Positions 41,401 through 50,066 of a DNA stretch of 64,000 nt are shown here, piece after piece (positions within the stretch are counted from its first letter, which is position 1; each line of letters begins with the position of its first letter). Location of the stretch: positions 434,001-498,000 of the forward strand of contig NZ_FNOH01000004.1 of the NCBI RefSeq assembly GCF_900106535.1. Direction: 5' to 3'. This stretch comes from Myxococcus xanthus (GTDB taxonomy: Bacteria > Myxococcota > Myxococcia > Myxococcales > Myxococcaceae). Below the pieces are notes generated by a model. The model made no database searches and was not told the origin of the DNA. It saw only the letters and a list, made by a program, of their open reading frames with translations. A program made the translations under genes and the position numbers.

Positions 41401-44156
41401 TAGAAGGAGCCGTACTCCTCCTCCAGGCGCAGGAACTCCACGTCCACCGTCTTGGGCGTCTTGTCCGAGGCGGCCAGCAGCTTGCCGTCCCAATCCACCA
41501 CCACGCCCTTCACCGTGAAGGGCTTGCCGGCCTTCACCTTGCCCGTGCTGCCCTGGAGGCCCACGTAGTACGCCTCCGGGTGCACCGGCACCGTCACGCT
41601 GCCCAGGGTGGAACGGCCGCTGCCCGACTCGAAGACGCTGGCCAGCGCGCTCAGCGCCCCGGCGCCCCGCAGGGCCCCCATGGCGCCCTGGGCCGGGCAA
41701 CGAAGGACGGCCTGTCCCTTCGCGTCCAGCGTGCCCTGCACCTGGCCCAGCGTGACGGGGCGGGGCTCGCGGCCGTCCTGGCGCCACAGCCCGTAGGCGT
41801 ACTGCGCGTTCTCCTTCGGCTTGAAGGCGGACGGAATCAGCCGGCACGTCAGCTCCACCGGGCTGCCCTCCGCCGAGCCGCCGAAGAGGTACGCGGCCTC
41901 CACGCCCACCGGGACTTCGTCACCCTGGAGGTAGCCGGCCTGCTCCGTGCGCGCCTCCACCTTCATGCGCTCCGGGACGAACTCCTCCACGCTAACGGAG
42001 TAGATTGCCACTTCGCGGTCCGCCACGTTCAGCACCACGCGGTAGCTGCCCGTGTCCTGGAATGAGTCGAAGGGCAGGTCCAGCGGCACCAGGCCCGCCT
42101 CGTTCGTCTTCAGCGACACCTTCTTCAGCTCGCGCTCACGCGGGTCCACCACCACCAACTCCACGGGCATGCCCGCCGGCGGCGCCTTGTCATCCTGGCC
42201 CCGCAGCACCGCGGCGATGTGGGCCGTGTCGCCCGGGCGGTACACGCCCCGGTCCGACCACACCGACGCGCGGTAGGCCTTCTCCGAACGGTAGGGCTCG
42301 CCATGCACGTCCGCGTTGGCAATCTCCGTCTTCAGCTCGCTGTACTTGAGGTACGTCAGCTCCTCGCCGTCACGGGCGATGAGCGCGAAGGGCGCGCTGT
42401 CGTCGACGCCGGGCGCGGGCACCTGGAGCCGGCAGCCATCCGCCGCCACCGTGGTGCAGCGGGCCACCGACTCGCCGCTCTTCTTCACCAGGGAGACCTC
42501 CACGCCCGACAGCGGATCGGTGCTCTCGATGCCCAGCGCCCACACCCAGACTTCACCGGCGCCGCTGGAGCCCGGCGCGGCCTCACCGCGCTTGGCCACC
42601 AGGCTCAGGTTGGTGAGGAGGATGCGGCTGGCCGCCGCGTGGTGACTCTGCCTCGCGGTGATTTCCACCAGGCCCTTCGTGTTCGCCGGCACCAGGCTGG
42701 CCACGTCCACGTAGGTGGTCGCCAGCGTATCCGGCTGCGACTTGAGCGCCAGCGTCCGCTTCGCCACCACGTTGGAGGTGCGCTCGTCCGCGCGCTCGCG
42801 GTAGTCGTCGCTCATCCAGAAGACGAGGTTCTCCGGCGGCACGTTGCGGACGGTGAGCTCCACCGAGTCCAGGTTGAGGTGCTGCAACGGCAGGTTGCGC
42901 CACGCGCTGCGCGGCAGGTAGCGGCCGGAGGTGGCGAAGGACAGCTGCGGCGAGCGCGCGGGGACGGCGAAGGCCTCCTCGTAGGTGGCCAGCAGCATGC
43001 CGCCGCCCACCGAGGACGTGCCCGCGTCGATGCGCAGCGCGTAGGAGCCGCGCTTGAAGTCACCGAAGATGCGGAAGCCGCGGCGGGACGGCGCGACGGA
43101 GACCTTGACGGCGGGCGTCAGGTGGATGGCCTCCGCGGCGACGCCGTCATCCAGCGTGCAGCCCTTGTTGCGGTGGTCCCAGTAGTACGGGTCATACCCT
43201 TCCGTCTCGCGCGGGGAGGGCGGCTCGGCGCCGTCCACGTCCCGGCAGCTCACCTCGATGTAGAAGCCCGTGGTGCCCTGCTCCACCGAGGCGCGGGTGA
43301 TGTCCATGCGCTTGCCGGCGCGGAGCTCGAACGCGCTGCGCGCGGCGGGGGCCGTCGCCTTCGCCTGCGACGCGGCGGGCAGTCCCGCCTGGAGGCTGAA
43401 GTCGACCGTGCGGCCCTGCTTGAGCAGCCCGCTGGTCAGCTGTGCGCTGACGACGTTGCGCGTGGTGGGCAGGGTGCGCCACTTCACGTCACCCACAGCC
43501 TGCCCACCCACCCGGAAGCCCGCCCGCGAGCGCACCGCGGCGATGTCCACGGGACCGGAGAAGACGACCTCCACCTCCACGCGGCCCTTCACCGTGTCGA
43601 GCTGACGCGGCACCATCCGGACGAACTGGAAGGGCGGCGTGGTGAACGTGTGCGACCAGTCCCCTACCGCGGCCGGCTTCACCACGCCCGAATCCAGCCC
43701 GACCGACGCCAGCGAGACGGCGTACTTCGTGTCGAAGGCGAAGCCCGCGCCCGACGGCTTGAAGGTCAGCGTGGACGGGGAGGACCAGGAGAGGCTGCCC
43801 GGCACCTCCGGAGTGATGGTCACGACGGTGTCCTTCAACACCGAGCCATCGTTGGGGCGCACCTCCCGCGGGAACTCGATGACGATGTCCTGCGGCAGCA
43901 CGTCGCTGGTGGAGACCGCGCGGACGACGGGCGTCAGCAGCTCGGGCGCGGGGGGCGTCGGCGCCTGCGCCACGGCCGTCCCCGAGTCCGCCGGCTGCGC
44001 GGCGACGGGCGCCTGGGGCTGCGGCGCGGGTGGCTCGGTGGACTCCTGTTCCTTCTTGCAGCCTGCGAGCGTGGCGCTCACCAACATGGCCGCGAGGAGC
44101 CAGCGCGAGCGTTTCGCCCACGATGGCCGCTGCGTGACGACGGACTGCGAACCCAT
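38415..44156 (-). CDS. Alpha-2-macroglobulin family lipoprotein with thioester
   Basis: A 1913-residue protein from ATG 44156 (Shine-Dalgarno GGAGGAATC). The lipobox LAGC at about residues 31-34 anchors it, and a Pro/Gln/Ala spacer follows. The body is a chain of macroglobulin (MG) beta domains. The thioester is intact: GCVEQ with Cys1430 and Gln1433, inside an alpha/alpha TED domain (PYGCVEQTTSATRPLLYVSE). A final receptor-binding-like beta domain follows (LVYVELEIRNTTGERVQNIA). Bacterial A2Ms trap foreign proteases in the periplasm by a bait region and covalent thioester. The length is close to E. coli YfhM plus about 260 residues. pbpC is the next same-strand gene, with the PLD gene in between on the other strand. 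Confidence 0.97.
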   Translation of the reverse strand: MGSQSVVTQRPSWAKRSRWLLAAMLVSATLAGCKKEQESTEPPAPQPQAPVAAQPADSGTAVAQAPTPPAPELLTPVVRAVSTSDVLPQDIVIEFPREVRPNDGSVLKDTVVTITPEVPGSLSWSSPSTLTFKPSGAGFAFDTKYAVSLASVGLDSGVVKPAAVGDWSHTFTTPPFQFVRMVPRQLDTVKGRVEVEVVFSGPVDIAAVRSRAGFRVGGQAVGDVKWRTLPTTRNVVSAQLTSGLLKQGRTVDFSLQAGLPAASQAKATAPAARSAFELRAGKRMDITRASVEQGTTGFYIEVSCRDVDGAEPPSPRETEGYDPYYWDHRNKGCTLDDGVAAEAIHLTPAVKVSVAPSRRGFRIFGDFKRGSYALRIDAGTSSVGGGMLLATYEEAFAVPARSPQLSFATSGRYLPRSAWRNLPLQHLNLDSVELTVRNVPPENLVFWMSDDYRERADERTSNVVAKRTLALKSQPDTLATTYVDVASLVPANTKGLVEITARQSHHAAASRILLTNLSLVAKRGEAAPGSSGAGEVWVWALGIESTDPLSGVEVSLVKKSGESVARCTTVAADGCRLQVPAPGVDDSAPFALIARDGEELTYLKYSELKTEIANADVHGEPYRSEKAYRASVWSDRGVYRPGDTAHIAAVLRGQDDKAPPAGMPVELVVVDPRERELKKVSLKTNEAGLVPLDLPFDSFQDTGSYRVVLNVADREVAIYSVSVEEFVPERMKVEARTEQAGYLQGDEVPVGVEAAYLFGGSAEGSPVELTCRLIPSAFKPKENAQYAYGLWRQDGREPRPVTLGQVQGTLDAKGQAVLRCPAQGAMGALRGAGALSALASVFESGSGRSTLGSVTVPVHPEAYYVGLQGSTGKVKAGKPFTVKGVVVDWDGKLLAASDKTPKTVDVEFLRLEEEYGSFYDENEGYERYQRYLRPVREGRSTVAVKDGRFSLDVTPGADSAGYIVRVRSGGAQTDLELEGEGRYYWWGEGSRVDQTPRPLKPTSLELALPAKGRVGQAITVKVKSPYKGRMLFTAETDRVLASHWVAVEPGEVTWSFTPSAFAPNVYVSAFLVKDPHLESAEAFMPDRAFGVGSVTLEPVEYTQSVTMNVPKEVRSNDTLTVDLELGPQEGPTFATIAVVDEGILSLTRFQSPDPQKQLFTRRALGVETYETLGWTLLVPPGGASRSTGGDGEGGADGRVQPVKPVALWSGLLPVPANGKLRVPFKLPQYRGAVRVMAVTAGPQRIGRASAQVLVRDPLVLQTTLPRFLAQHDEIQVPVFVTNLSGKAQDVKVTLNAESLPVPGLVMPAAATSPLQLLGKSEGTARVADGKSHTFVFQARAVQAVGAARLSVTVEGGGYTSSESLDVPLSPAGPRERLVQQIELAQGTTDVSQYLQGWVPTTERSTLWVTANPYARSLQHLAYLARYPYGCVEQTTSATRPLLYVSELVNDVDPTLTQGGTVGDMVLSGINRILAMQTPSGGFGYWPGATEPVGWGSAYAAHMLLDAQKLKYPVPQDRLNDALTWMSTELNKLESRQGRDDMYTDSAEAYMHYVLSVAGKGRKARVQKMVDALSERAKQKALTGEEQERDYMLKASLWLAGDRRYEKELRNPDLSPVTEERKNDWSFYSDRRRRGFMLSTYQDLFGKDAAGEPLARMVAESLQAHSSGWYTTQELVWGITGLGKRLQGTSTQFSAPVLKADGKVMTPVQDKTVRSSDRTWSLARASERQGLQLEVTSKDEGRLYLVLSSEGVRSDSKPRTGGEGLALTRTWRKLDGTVLAMGQAPVALADLVYVELEIRNTTGERVQNIALVDRLPAGWEIENARLGRGGSTDWVDPASLWSADYVNIRDDRMEVFGSLGPRESKKVVYAVRAVTAGSFTLPSAEAEAMYDPRLWAREPGRTIQVSGPWKDNLL

Positions 44157-44423
44157 GATTCCTCCAGAAGATGACGCGTGTTCTTCACACGGCGTGCCGG
44201 ACGAGGACACGCCGAGGAAGAGAGGGCTGTGGTCAGGCGCCCGCGGCTCTGACGCGTCCCCCGCGCGTCAGCGGACCCGCAGGGTGTCCAGGGAGCCACA
44301 CCGTCCGTGGCTCCTGGGCGCCTGCGAAGGCTTTCGAGGCCCCCAGGCTAGCGGAGTCCGCGACGCGGCGGGACCTCCATCCGCGGTCCTCAGGCTGCGA
44401 GAAACCGCTAAGGTGCCCCGCGC
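44157..44423. promoter_or_regulatory. Divergent intergenic region with two perfect hairpins
   Basis: This 267-base region separates the A2M gene (minus) from the methyltransferase gene (plus). It holds two exact 8-base inverted repeats, each with a 7-base loop. One is CTGACGCG/CGCGTCAG at 44249-44271; the other is GGAGCCAC/GTGGCTCC at 44292-44314. They are 20 bases apart. They could be operators, or a small RNA or terminator structure. No coding frame with a credible start is present. Confidence 0.5.
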
Positions 44424-45146
44424 ATGGTGCTGCCTGTCCGATTCGTCCTCATGCGCCCCCGCAACGCGGAAAACCTGGGCGCCGCCGCCCGGGCCTTGAA
44501 GAACTGCGGCCTGTCCGACTGGGTCTGGGTCCGCCCGGAGGTGGAGGATTTGGAGCCGGCGCGAAGGCTCGCCGTCCACGCCGGGGACGTGCTGGACGCG
44601 GCGCGGCGCGCGGACACGCTGGAAGAGGCCGTGGCGGACTGTGTCTGGGTGGTGGGGACCAGCTCGCGCAAGGTCGAAGGCAAGCGCCGGCTTCCCCCTC
44701 GCGCGGTGGGTGAGGAGCTGGTGGCCCGGGCGCCCCAAGGGCCCGTGGCGCTCGTCTTCGGTGACGAGCGCAGTGGACTCACCAACGCGGAGGTGGAGCG
44801 CGTGCACGACCTGTCCGCCGTGCCGACCGCGCCCGAACAGCCCTCCATCAACCTGGCGCAGGCCGTGCTGCTGTACGCCTACGAGGTCCGCGTGGCGATG
44901 CTGGAGGCCGCCGCCACGCCGCCCGGCCCGCTGCCCGCGGCGGCCACGGACGCGGAGCTCGCGCAGGTGGAGTCCACGCTGGAATCCGTCCTCACGACGG
45001 GAGGCTTCCTCGTGGACGCCCAGCCGGGCCGCACGGCGGTGCGGGACTTGTTCGCACCGCTGCGGCGCTCACGGCTGACGCGGAAGGAAGCCCGCTTGTG
45101 GCTGGCCGCGCTGCACAGCCTCCGCAAGCGTCAGCCCGCGCCCTAG
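44424..45146 (+). CDS. SpoU/TrmJ-like RNA 2'-O-methyltransferase
   Basis: A 240-residue SPOUT methyltransferase. All three motifs of the knot are present: NAENLGAAARALKNCG (residues 13-28, motif 1), ALVFGDERSGLTNAE (about 110-124, motif 2) and PSINLAQAVLLYAYEV (about 140-155, motif 3). The overall form, with an N-terminal SPOUT domain and about 80 extra C-terminal helical residues, is that of TrmJ, which methylates position 32 of tRNAs in E. coli. The exact RNA target here is not proven. It overlaps the small membrane-protein gene on the opposite strand by four bases. Confidence 0.92.
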   Translation: MVLPVRFVLMRPRNAENLGAAARALKNCGLSDWVWVRPEVEDLEPARRLAVHAGDVLDAARRADTLEEAVADCVWVVGTSSRKVEGKRRLPPRAVGEELVARAPQGPVALVFGDERSGLTNAEVERVHDLSAVPTAPEQPSINLAQAVLLYAYEVRVAMLEAAATPPGPLPAAATDAELAQVESTLESVLTTGGFLVDAQPGRTAVRDLFAPLRRSRLTRKEARLWLAALHSLRKRQPAP

Positions 45147-45403
45147 AGGGAGCGCGGCTTCTGCGGCAGCCCCGTCCCCTTCCCCACGCCAATCCCCCCG
45201 GAGCCGGACGTCGGCGGCCCCTTGCGCCCCGCCATGCGCACCGCGCCCCAGGCGAGGACAGCGGCGGCCACGACCAGCAGCAGGACCCACAGCCACGTGG
45301 ATGAGGCAGGCGCGGGCTCCCCGGCGATGGGCGCCCGCGCCCGTGACTGGGCGAACGCGAGAACGGGGACCAGAAGCGTCAGGTATGGAATCCGGGTGCG
45401 CAT
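45143..45403 (-). CDS. Small exported membrane protein
   Basis: An 86-residue protein from ATG 45403. It has a signal peptide (MRTRIPYLTLLVPVLAFAQS), a short Ala/Pro linker and one membrane segment (residues 35-58, TWLWVLLLVVAAAVLAWGAV). A basic Gly/Pro-rich tail follows. It resembles the many tiny PEP-CTERM-like or single-pass anchors of myxobacteria only in general shape. Function unknown; convergent with the methyltransferase gene. Confidence 0.6.
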   Translation of the reverse strand: MRTRIPYLTLLVPVLAFAQSRARAPIAGEPAPASSTWLWVLLLVVAAAVLAWGAVRMAGRKGPPTSGSGGIGVGKGTGLPQKPRSL

Positions 45404-45585
45404 GTTCGGAACGTGTCCACCGACGCACGTTCCTGCCCGCAATCCCGAAGGGCCACGCCGGCCGCGTGGACACGGACCTGCCGGCCGGGCGCCCCCCGGC
45501 CAGATGGCCTCATCGCGACAGCGCCGCCATGGCCCATACAACTCCCGCCCCCGCCCGAGGCCCGGCCGGGTACAGTGCCGCGCCC

Positions 45586-46392
45586 ATGTCTCGCAAGCCC
45601 GACAAGCCGAAGCCGCCGCCGCAACACAAACGCTGGGAGGGCAAGGAGAAGCCGGACTGGCTGTCGCGCGCGCTGGCCCGCGCGGGCGTCTTTCCCCAGA
45701 AGGAAGCCGAGGACGCCATCCGCGCCGGCCGCGTCAGCATCAACGGCCGCGTGGCGAAGATGGCGCTGACGCCCGTGCCGCCGGGCGCCACCGTGAAGGT
45801 GGACGGACTCGTCGTGTCCCTGGAGGCCCCGCCCACGCGGGTGCTGGCCTTCCACAAGCCCGCGGGCCTGCTGTCCTCCACGGAGCGGCAGCACCGCACC
45901 GGCACCGTCTTCGAGGCGCTGCTGCCCCAGCTCCCGCCGGAGCTGGCTGGATACACGTGGCACGCCGTGGGCCGCCTGGACGTGGATTCCACGGGCCTGC
46001 TGCTCTTCACCAACGACGACAAGCTGGTGGCCCACGCCACGTCCCCGGACGCGCACCTGCCCAAGCGGTACGTGGCCACCGTCTTCAGCACCGCGAGCGA
46101 CGAGCGGGTGGAGCCTCTGCGCCGGGGCATGACGTTGGATGATGGCCCCGCCCGCCCCGCGAAGGTGAACGTGCGGGACGAGCACACGGTGGAGGTGACG
46201 CTCACGGAAGGCCGGCACCACCAGGTGAAGCGGATGCTCGGCGCGGTGGGCCTTCCCGTGCGCGCGCTGCACCGCGAGGCCGTGGGCAGCGTGGACCTGG
46301 AAGGCATCCCCGAAGGCACCTTCCGGCTGCTGACGGACGACGAGGTCCGCGAGGGGCTTCGCTACGAAGGACGCACGCCCTTCGGCCCCTAG
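45586..46392 (+). CDS. RsuA/RluB-family pseudouridine synthase
   Basis: A 268-residue enzyme from ATG 45586. A basic N-terminus is followed by an S4 RNA-binding domain (residues 28-75: ALARAGVFPQKEAEDAIRAG then RVSINGRV). The catalytic domain has the motif GRLDVDSTGLLLFTND with the essential Asp. Later motifs are KRYVATV and EGRHHQVKRML. It isomerises uridine in rRNA; the RsuA branch acts on 16S and RluB/E/F on 23S rRNA, and I cannot choose between them. Confidence 0.95.
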   Translation: MSRKPDKPKPPPQHKRWEGKEKPDWLSRALARAGVFPQKEAEDAIRAGRVSINGRVAKMALTPVPPGATVKVDGLVVSLEAPPTRVLAFHKPAGLLSSTERQHRTGTVFEALLPQLPPELAGYTWHAVGRLDVDSTGLLLFTNDDKLVAHATSPDAHLPKRYVATVFSTASDERVEPLRRGMTLDDGPARPAKVNVRDEHTVEVTLTEGRHHQVKRMLGAVGLPVRALHREAVGSVDLEGIPEGTFRLLTDDEVREGLRYEGRTPFGP

Positions 46393-46460
46393 GGCCTTCG
46401 TTCCCTCCCCACGAAGCATGGCTGGGTGCCGCGCGACATGCGGGCCCACGCCCCCGCGTG

Positions 46461-46498
46461 CGAGGAGCGCCATGGGCACCCCCTGGTGGCGCTCCTCG
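46461..46498. terminator. Bidirectional terminator between the pseudouridine synthase and the 1177-residue gene
   Basis: CGAGGAGCGCCA (46461-46472) and TGGCGCTCCTCG (46487-46498) are exact 12-base inverted copies with a 14-base loop, lying between two convergent genes. No T-run follows on either side. Confidence 0.7.
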
Positions 46499-46517
46499 AC
46501 GCGAGGCTGAAGGCGAC

Positions 46518-49500
46518 TCAGCCGCCCAAGTTCTGGAAGTAGAGGGCTTCCGCCTTGACGATGTTCGTCGAGAGCGCGGTGATGAGAGCCACCAGATTGC
46601 CGCCCAGATAGGACAGGCCCATGCCGGCAATGATGGTGACCGCGGCCTCGGGCTGGACCGCCACAATCGCCGTGCTGACGCCGGTGATGACGCCGCCCAG
46701 GTTGGAGCAGACGTCGCTGCACCAGGTCGAGTTGCGCGGAGAGCCGAGGATGTCGCTGCTGATGGCGGTGACGCCGATGCCAGCGTCGAAGCATGCCTTG
46801 ATCGTGCCACGCACCGCGGCGGAGCTGATGGGAAGCGCCGTGGAGCCCAGACGCAGGAGGCTCGCGACCCACACGAGGAGCCGCATCTGGTACGCAGTGC
46901 CCTGCATCGCGGAGCTTTGGATGGGGAAGCTGAATGCGGCGGCAATCCCCCCCATGGTCAGGCTGGAGACCAGCAGGCACTTGCCAAGCGCTCCTTTCAG
47001 CCGTGCCGCATCCACGCTGACTCGCACGAAGCCCATCAGCGATGCGAGCCAGCCAGCAATCGAAGCGATTCCCGCGCCAATCACCGAATAGCGCCGTGCC
47101 GCGATGCTGGCCTCCTTCTTGCTCGCGCCCTCTGCCGTGTCCACCTGCGTCATGCTCGTCCAGAGGTCCAGCGGATCCCCAGAGAATGGCGCCTGGCCGT
47201 CGTTGGCGAGCTTGTAGAGGTAGGTATAGGGAACCGCCACCAGCAGCGACATGAGGTTCACCGCCGACAGCTCCTCCGGCGGGGCTTCGCCCTTCCCGAG
47301 CGCGCTGGTCAGCCACGTGTAGAAGCCGGAGAGGAACGGGATGTTGACCGGCTCGGTCAACAGACTCACCACCCACGGCACGAGGTCGAGCAGGTAGTCG
47401 ACGCAGCCCAGCAGCAGTATCTCCAGCGTGTCGATGATGGTCTTCGCCAGCCCCTGGAGGAAGGTGACGATGTGCTCGACGGTCTTCCCCTCCCCGGTGA
47501 ACACGGCCTTCAGGTTCTCCCAGTCCTCTTCAATGGCCTTCACGAGGACGAAGGAGGTGGGAATCAGCACGTCGTCGATGAACTTCTGCACCGGCGCGGG
47601 CAGGTCTCCCACGGGACCGCCGCCCAGGAGCATGCCGCTGTACTGCGTCTGGTAGCTGGACCAGCTCGCGATGGGCGTGTCGAAGTTGATGCCGGGGTGA
47701 CTCTGCTGCGTGGCCGCGGCCATTTCACTGGGGACCATGGACGCGACGCTCGCTGGCACCTTCATGCTCGCGAAGTTCTCGCGGGCGAAGCCCAACTGCT
47801 CGGCGATGATGCGCGCCATCTTCTTCTTGAGCCGGGCCGAGTCCTCCTGCACCTCCTTGGACAGCGCATCCAGGGCGCCGGTGAGCGTCTTCGCGATGAC
47901 GAGGTGCGTGGCCCAGATGTCATCCCAGCCGAACAGTTCGCCGAGCCAGCCAATCAGCTTCTCCATGCCAACCTTCAGCGCCTTGAACAGCGCCGTCAGG
48001 AAAGCGAAGAGCTGCTCGAAGCTCTGGATGACGAACTTGATGACGCGGCCAGCGACGTTGAGGGTGATCTTGATCACCGTCTCCGCGACCTCGAACAACA
48101 TGTGGCCAATCTGGTCCACCACATTGCCGATGAACTGCACCACGTCGCCCACGGTGTCGACGATCCACTCGCCCACGTCCCCGACCCGCTTGAGCTGGGA
48201 CGCCTCGGCGCCCGAGTGGTATCGGAGGAGCCCCTGCGGACCGAAGGACAGCGCGAACGCATGGGGCGGCCGCGCCATGTGCGCCCCGCTCTTGGCCTGA
48301 GGCGTGGGCCCCACGACGCTGATGACCTCGGTGGGGTAGGACTGCTCTGGCTGGAAGGCCATCATCTGGGCGATGGCACTGGCGATCTGGTCGGCCGTCA
48401 CGCCTTCTGGCAGCGTGGGCGGCAGCACGGGGATGTCCGCGCCGGTCCGCACGGCGGCCAGCTTCTTGTAGACGTTGCTCGCGGGGTTGATCCGCAGCGT
48501 GTCCGTAAAGGCGCTGCTGGTCAGCGTGAAGGTGGAGACCGCCAGGTCCTGGATTTGCTGGATGATGTCCAGCTCACCGGTGACGTTGGTCGAGACCTCC
48601 ACGCTCGCGCCGGCGTCCACGGTGTATTTCAGGCCGTTGATCAACAGGCTCTGGTAGCTGGCGCTGGTCAGGGTCAACGGGAGGCGCGCCGCCGGGGGTT
48701 GGCCGTTGACGCGGAAACTGAGCCTGGTGCTGTAGCTGTTGACCTCCTGCACCTTGTCGCTGCTGTACAGGGGGATGGTCTCCTCCTGCCAGAGCGTGGT
48801 GGCCGGGTCCTGCCAGAGATAATGAATGGCCTTCTGACGCTCCCAGTCGGTGGTCAGGAACACCAATTCGTTGGCGCGGGTAGCGGGATTGATGAGCGGC
48901 GCGATACGCGAGATGCCGGTCTTCAGCACCAGCGGCGTCGTCCAGTGCAGGGCCCCCTGATACTCGAACTGGCTGAGCAGGTAGAGGTTGCTGCCGGAGA
49001 GCGCCCAGGCGGAGAGCGCGTTGGACTTGCTGAAGCTCTGCCGGACCACGAGCCCACCAGCGGCCATGCCCGGCAGCTGTTCGCCCGTGGCGACGGTCTG
49101 CGCGGCCGTCCAGCCCGGCGCGTTCGATTCGAGCTGGGCACTGGCGCTCCAGAACACGATTCCCGCCGCGCCGCCGGCATAGAGATAGCTGGTGCCGCCG
49201 CTGCCCGCGGTGGTCTGTAGACTGTTCTGGCCCGCGGGCACGGGCAGCGCCCGCACGTAGTCCCGCCCGAACTCGTTGAGCAGCGTCTTGAAGACGAGGT
49301 GCGTGCTGCCGTCCTGGCCGGCGTACAGCATGTACAGGCCCTGCCCCAGGTCGGAGACCGCTCCGGGCGCGGAGTCCAGCACCGTCCGGGCGTCGGTGGG
49401 CGAGGGAAAGGAGGTCCAGTTCCAGGTGATGGCGCCGGTCGTGGTGTTGACCGTGGCCTGCATCAAGTAGGTGAGCACGTCCGTGGCGCCGGGGGCGACC

Positions 49501-50051
49501 AGCCCCACGGCGATCATCGGGATGCCAAAGCCCTTGCCATCGTCCAGCGGGCTGATGCTGGCGCGGCTCACGCTCGCGCCAGACAGCGGGTTGCCGGTGG
49601 GGGTCCACAGCGCGGCCAACTGCGACAGGTCGGTCACCTCCAGGTTGTTGGACAGCGGTCCGGCCACATAGGTATTCACCGCGCCGGAGGCAGCATCCTG
49701 GCAAGCCAGGAACAGGCAGAGGTTGCCGTTGCTCAATTGCCCGCTGGCGAAATAGACCGGCTTGCCCAGCGCGGACACCCCTGGCAGCAAGTCAATCTGA
49801 CTCCAGCCCGTGGAGTCATTGCGCGTGTTGACGATGGCATAGAAATCCCCGCTGTCGGCTCCAAAGGAGAAAACGATGGGGTAGCCGTTGGAGTCGCAGG
49901 CGGCGGTGACCTGGCCGCCGGGGGCAATCGGCAGCGCTGGCAGGTAATTCTTCATCAACGAGCCGCTGGCGCTGACAGTCAGCGACGGGTTCTTCGGCAG
50001 CGTGCTGGGGATGACGACGCTGGTGGTGGACGAGCGAGGTGTCGTAGTCAT
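46518..50051 (-). CDS. Giant propeller/amphipathic-helix protein of unknown function
   Basis: An 1177-residue protein from ATG 50051 with GGAGG nine bases upstream, 15 bases after the stop of the TULIP-like gene. No signal peptide. Residues 20-430 carry repeated propeller-like strands (GYPIVFSFGADSGDFYAIVN; GLYMLYAGQDGSTHLVFKTL; NELVFLTTDWERQKAIHYLW). Residues 430-530 are a beta domain. Residues 627-716 are a remarkable run of amphipathic helices ending LFGWDDIWATH. A helical region follows, and several hydrophobic segments lie in the last 200 residues (IGAGIASIAGWLASLMGFV; VITGVSTAIVAVQPEAAVTI; IIAGMGLSYLGGNLVALI). From memory, fungal proteins of unknown function have a similar helix/WDDI section; this is unverified. 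A pore-forming or membrane-inserting partner of the upstream protein is possible. Confidence 0.85.
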   Translation of the reverse strand: MTTTPRSSTTSVVIPSTLPKNPSLTVSASGSLMKNYLPALPIAPGGQVTAACDSNGYPIVFSFGADSGDFYAIVNTRNDSTGWSQIDLLPGVSALGKPVYFASGQLSNGNLCLFLACQDAASGAVNTYVAGPLSNNLEVTDLSQLAALWTPTGNPLSGASVSRASISPLDDGKGFGIPMIAVGLVAPGATDVLTYLMQATVNTTTGAITWNWTSFPSPTDARTVLDSAPGAVSDLGQGLYMLYAGQDGSTHLVFKTLLNEFGRDYVRALPVPAGQNSLQTTAGSGGTSYLYAGGAAGIVFWSASAQLESNAPGWTAAQTVATGEQLPGMAAGGLVVRQSFSKSNALSAWALSGSNLYLLSQFEYQGALHWTTPLVLKTGISRIAPLINPATRANELVFLTTDWERQKAIHYLWQDPATTLWQEETIPLYSSDKVQEVNSYSTRLSFRVNGQPPAARLPLTLTSASYQSLLINGLKYTVDAGASVEVSTNVTGELDIIQQIQDLAVSTFTLTSSAFTDTLRINPASNVYKKLAAVRTGADIPVLPPTLPEGVTADQIASAIAQMMAFQPEQSYPTEVISVVGPTPQAKSGAHMARPPHAFALSFGPQGLLRYHSGAEASQLKRVGDVGEWIVDTVGDVVQFIGNVVDQIGHMLFEVAETVIKITLNVAGRVIKFVIQSFEQLFAFLTALFKALKVGMEKLIGWLGELFGWDDIWATHLVIAKTLTGALDALSKEVQEDSARLKKKMARIIAEQLGFARENFASMKVPASVASMVPSEMAAATQQSHPGINFDTPIASWSSYQTQYSGMLLGGGPVGDLPAPVQKFIDDVLIPTSFVLVKAIEEDWENLKAVFTGEGKTVEHIVTFLQGLAKTIIDTLEILLLGCVDYLLDLVPWVVSLLTEPVNIPFLSGFYTWLTSALGKGEAPPEELSAVNLMSLLVAVPYTYLYKLANDGQAPFSGDPLDLWTSMTQVDTAEGASKKEASIAARRYSVIGAGIASIAGWLASLMGFVRVSVDAARLKGALGKCLLVSSLTMGGIAAAFSFPIQSSAMQGTAYQMRLLVWVASLLRLGSTALPISSAAVRGTIKACFDAGIGVTAISSDILGSPRNSTWCSDVCSNLGGVITGVSTAIVAVQPEAAVTIIAGMGLSYLGGNLVALITALSTNIVKAEALYFQNLGG

Positions 50052-50066
50052 GGGAAGATTCCTCCG

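Noticed and set aside
42219-44174. 651-residue plus-strand frame opposite the A2M gene
   Set aside because: Arg/His-rich shadow of the reverse frame with no plausible start; the A2M gene is certain.
46458-49220. 920-residue plus-strand frame opposite the 1177-residue gene
   Set aside because: Composition of an antisense shadow (Arg, His, Glu, Gln runs), while the minus frame has hydrophobic/amphipathic periodicity and a good ribosome site.
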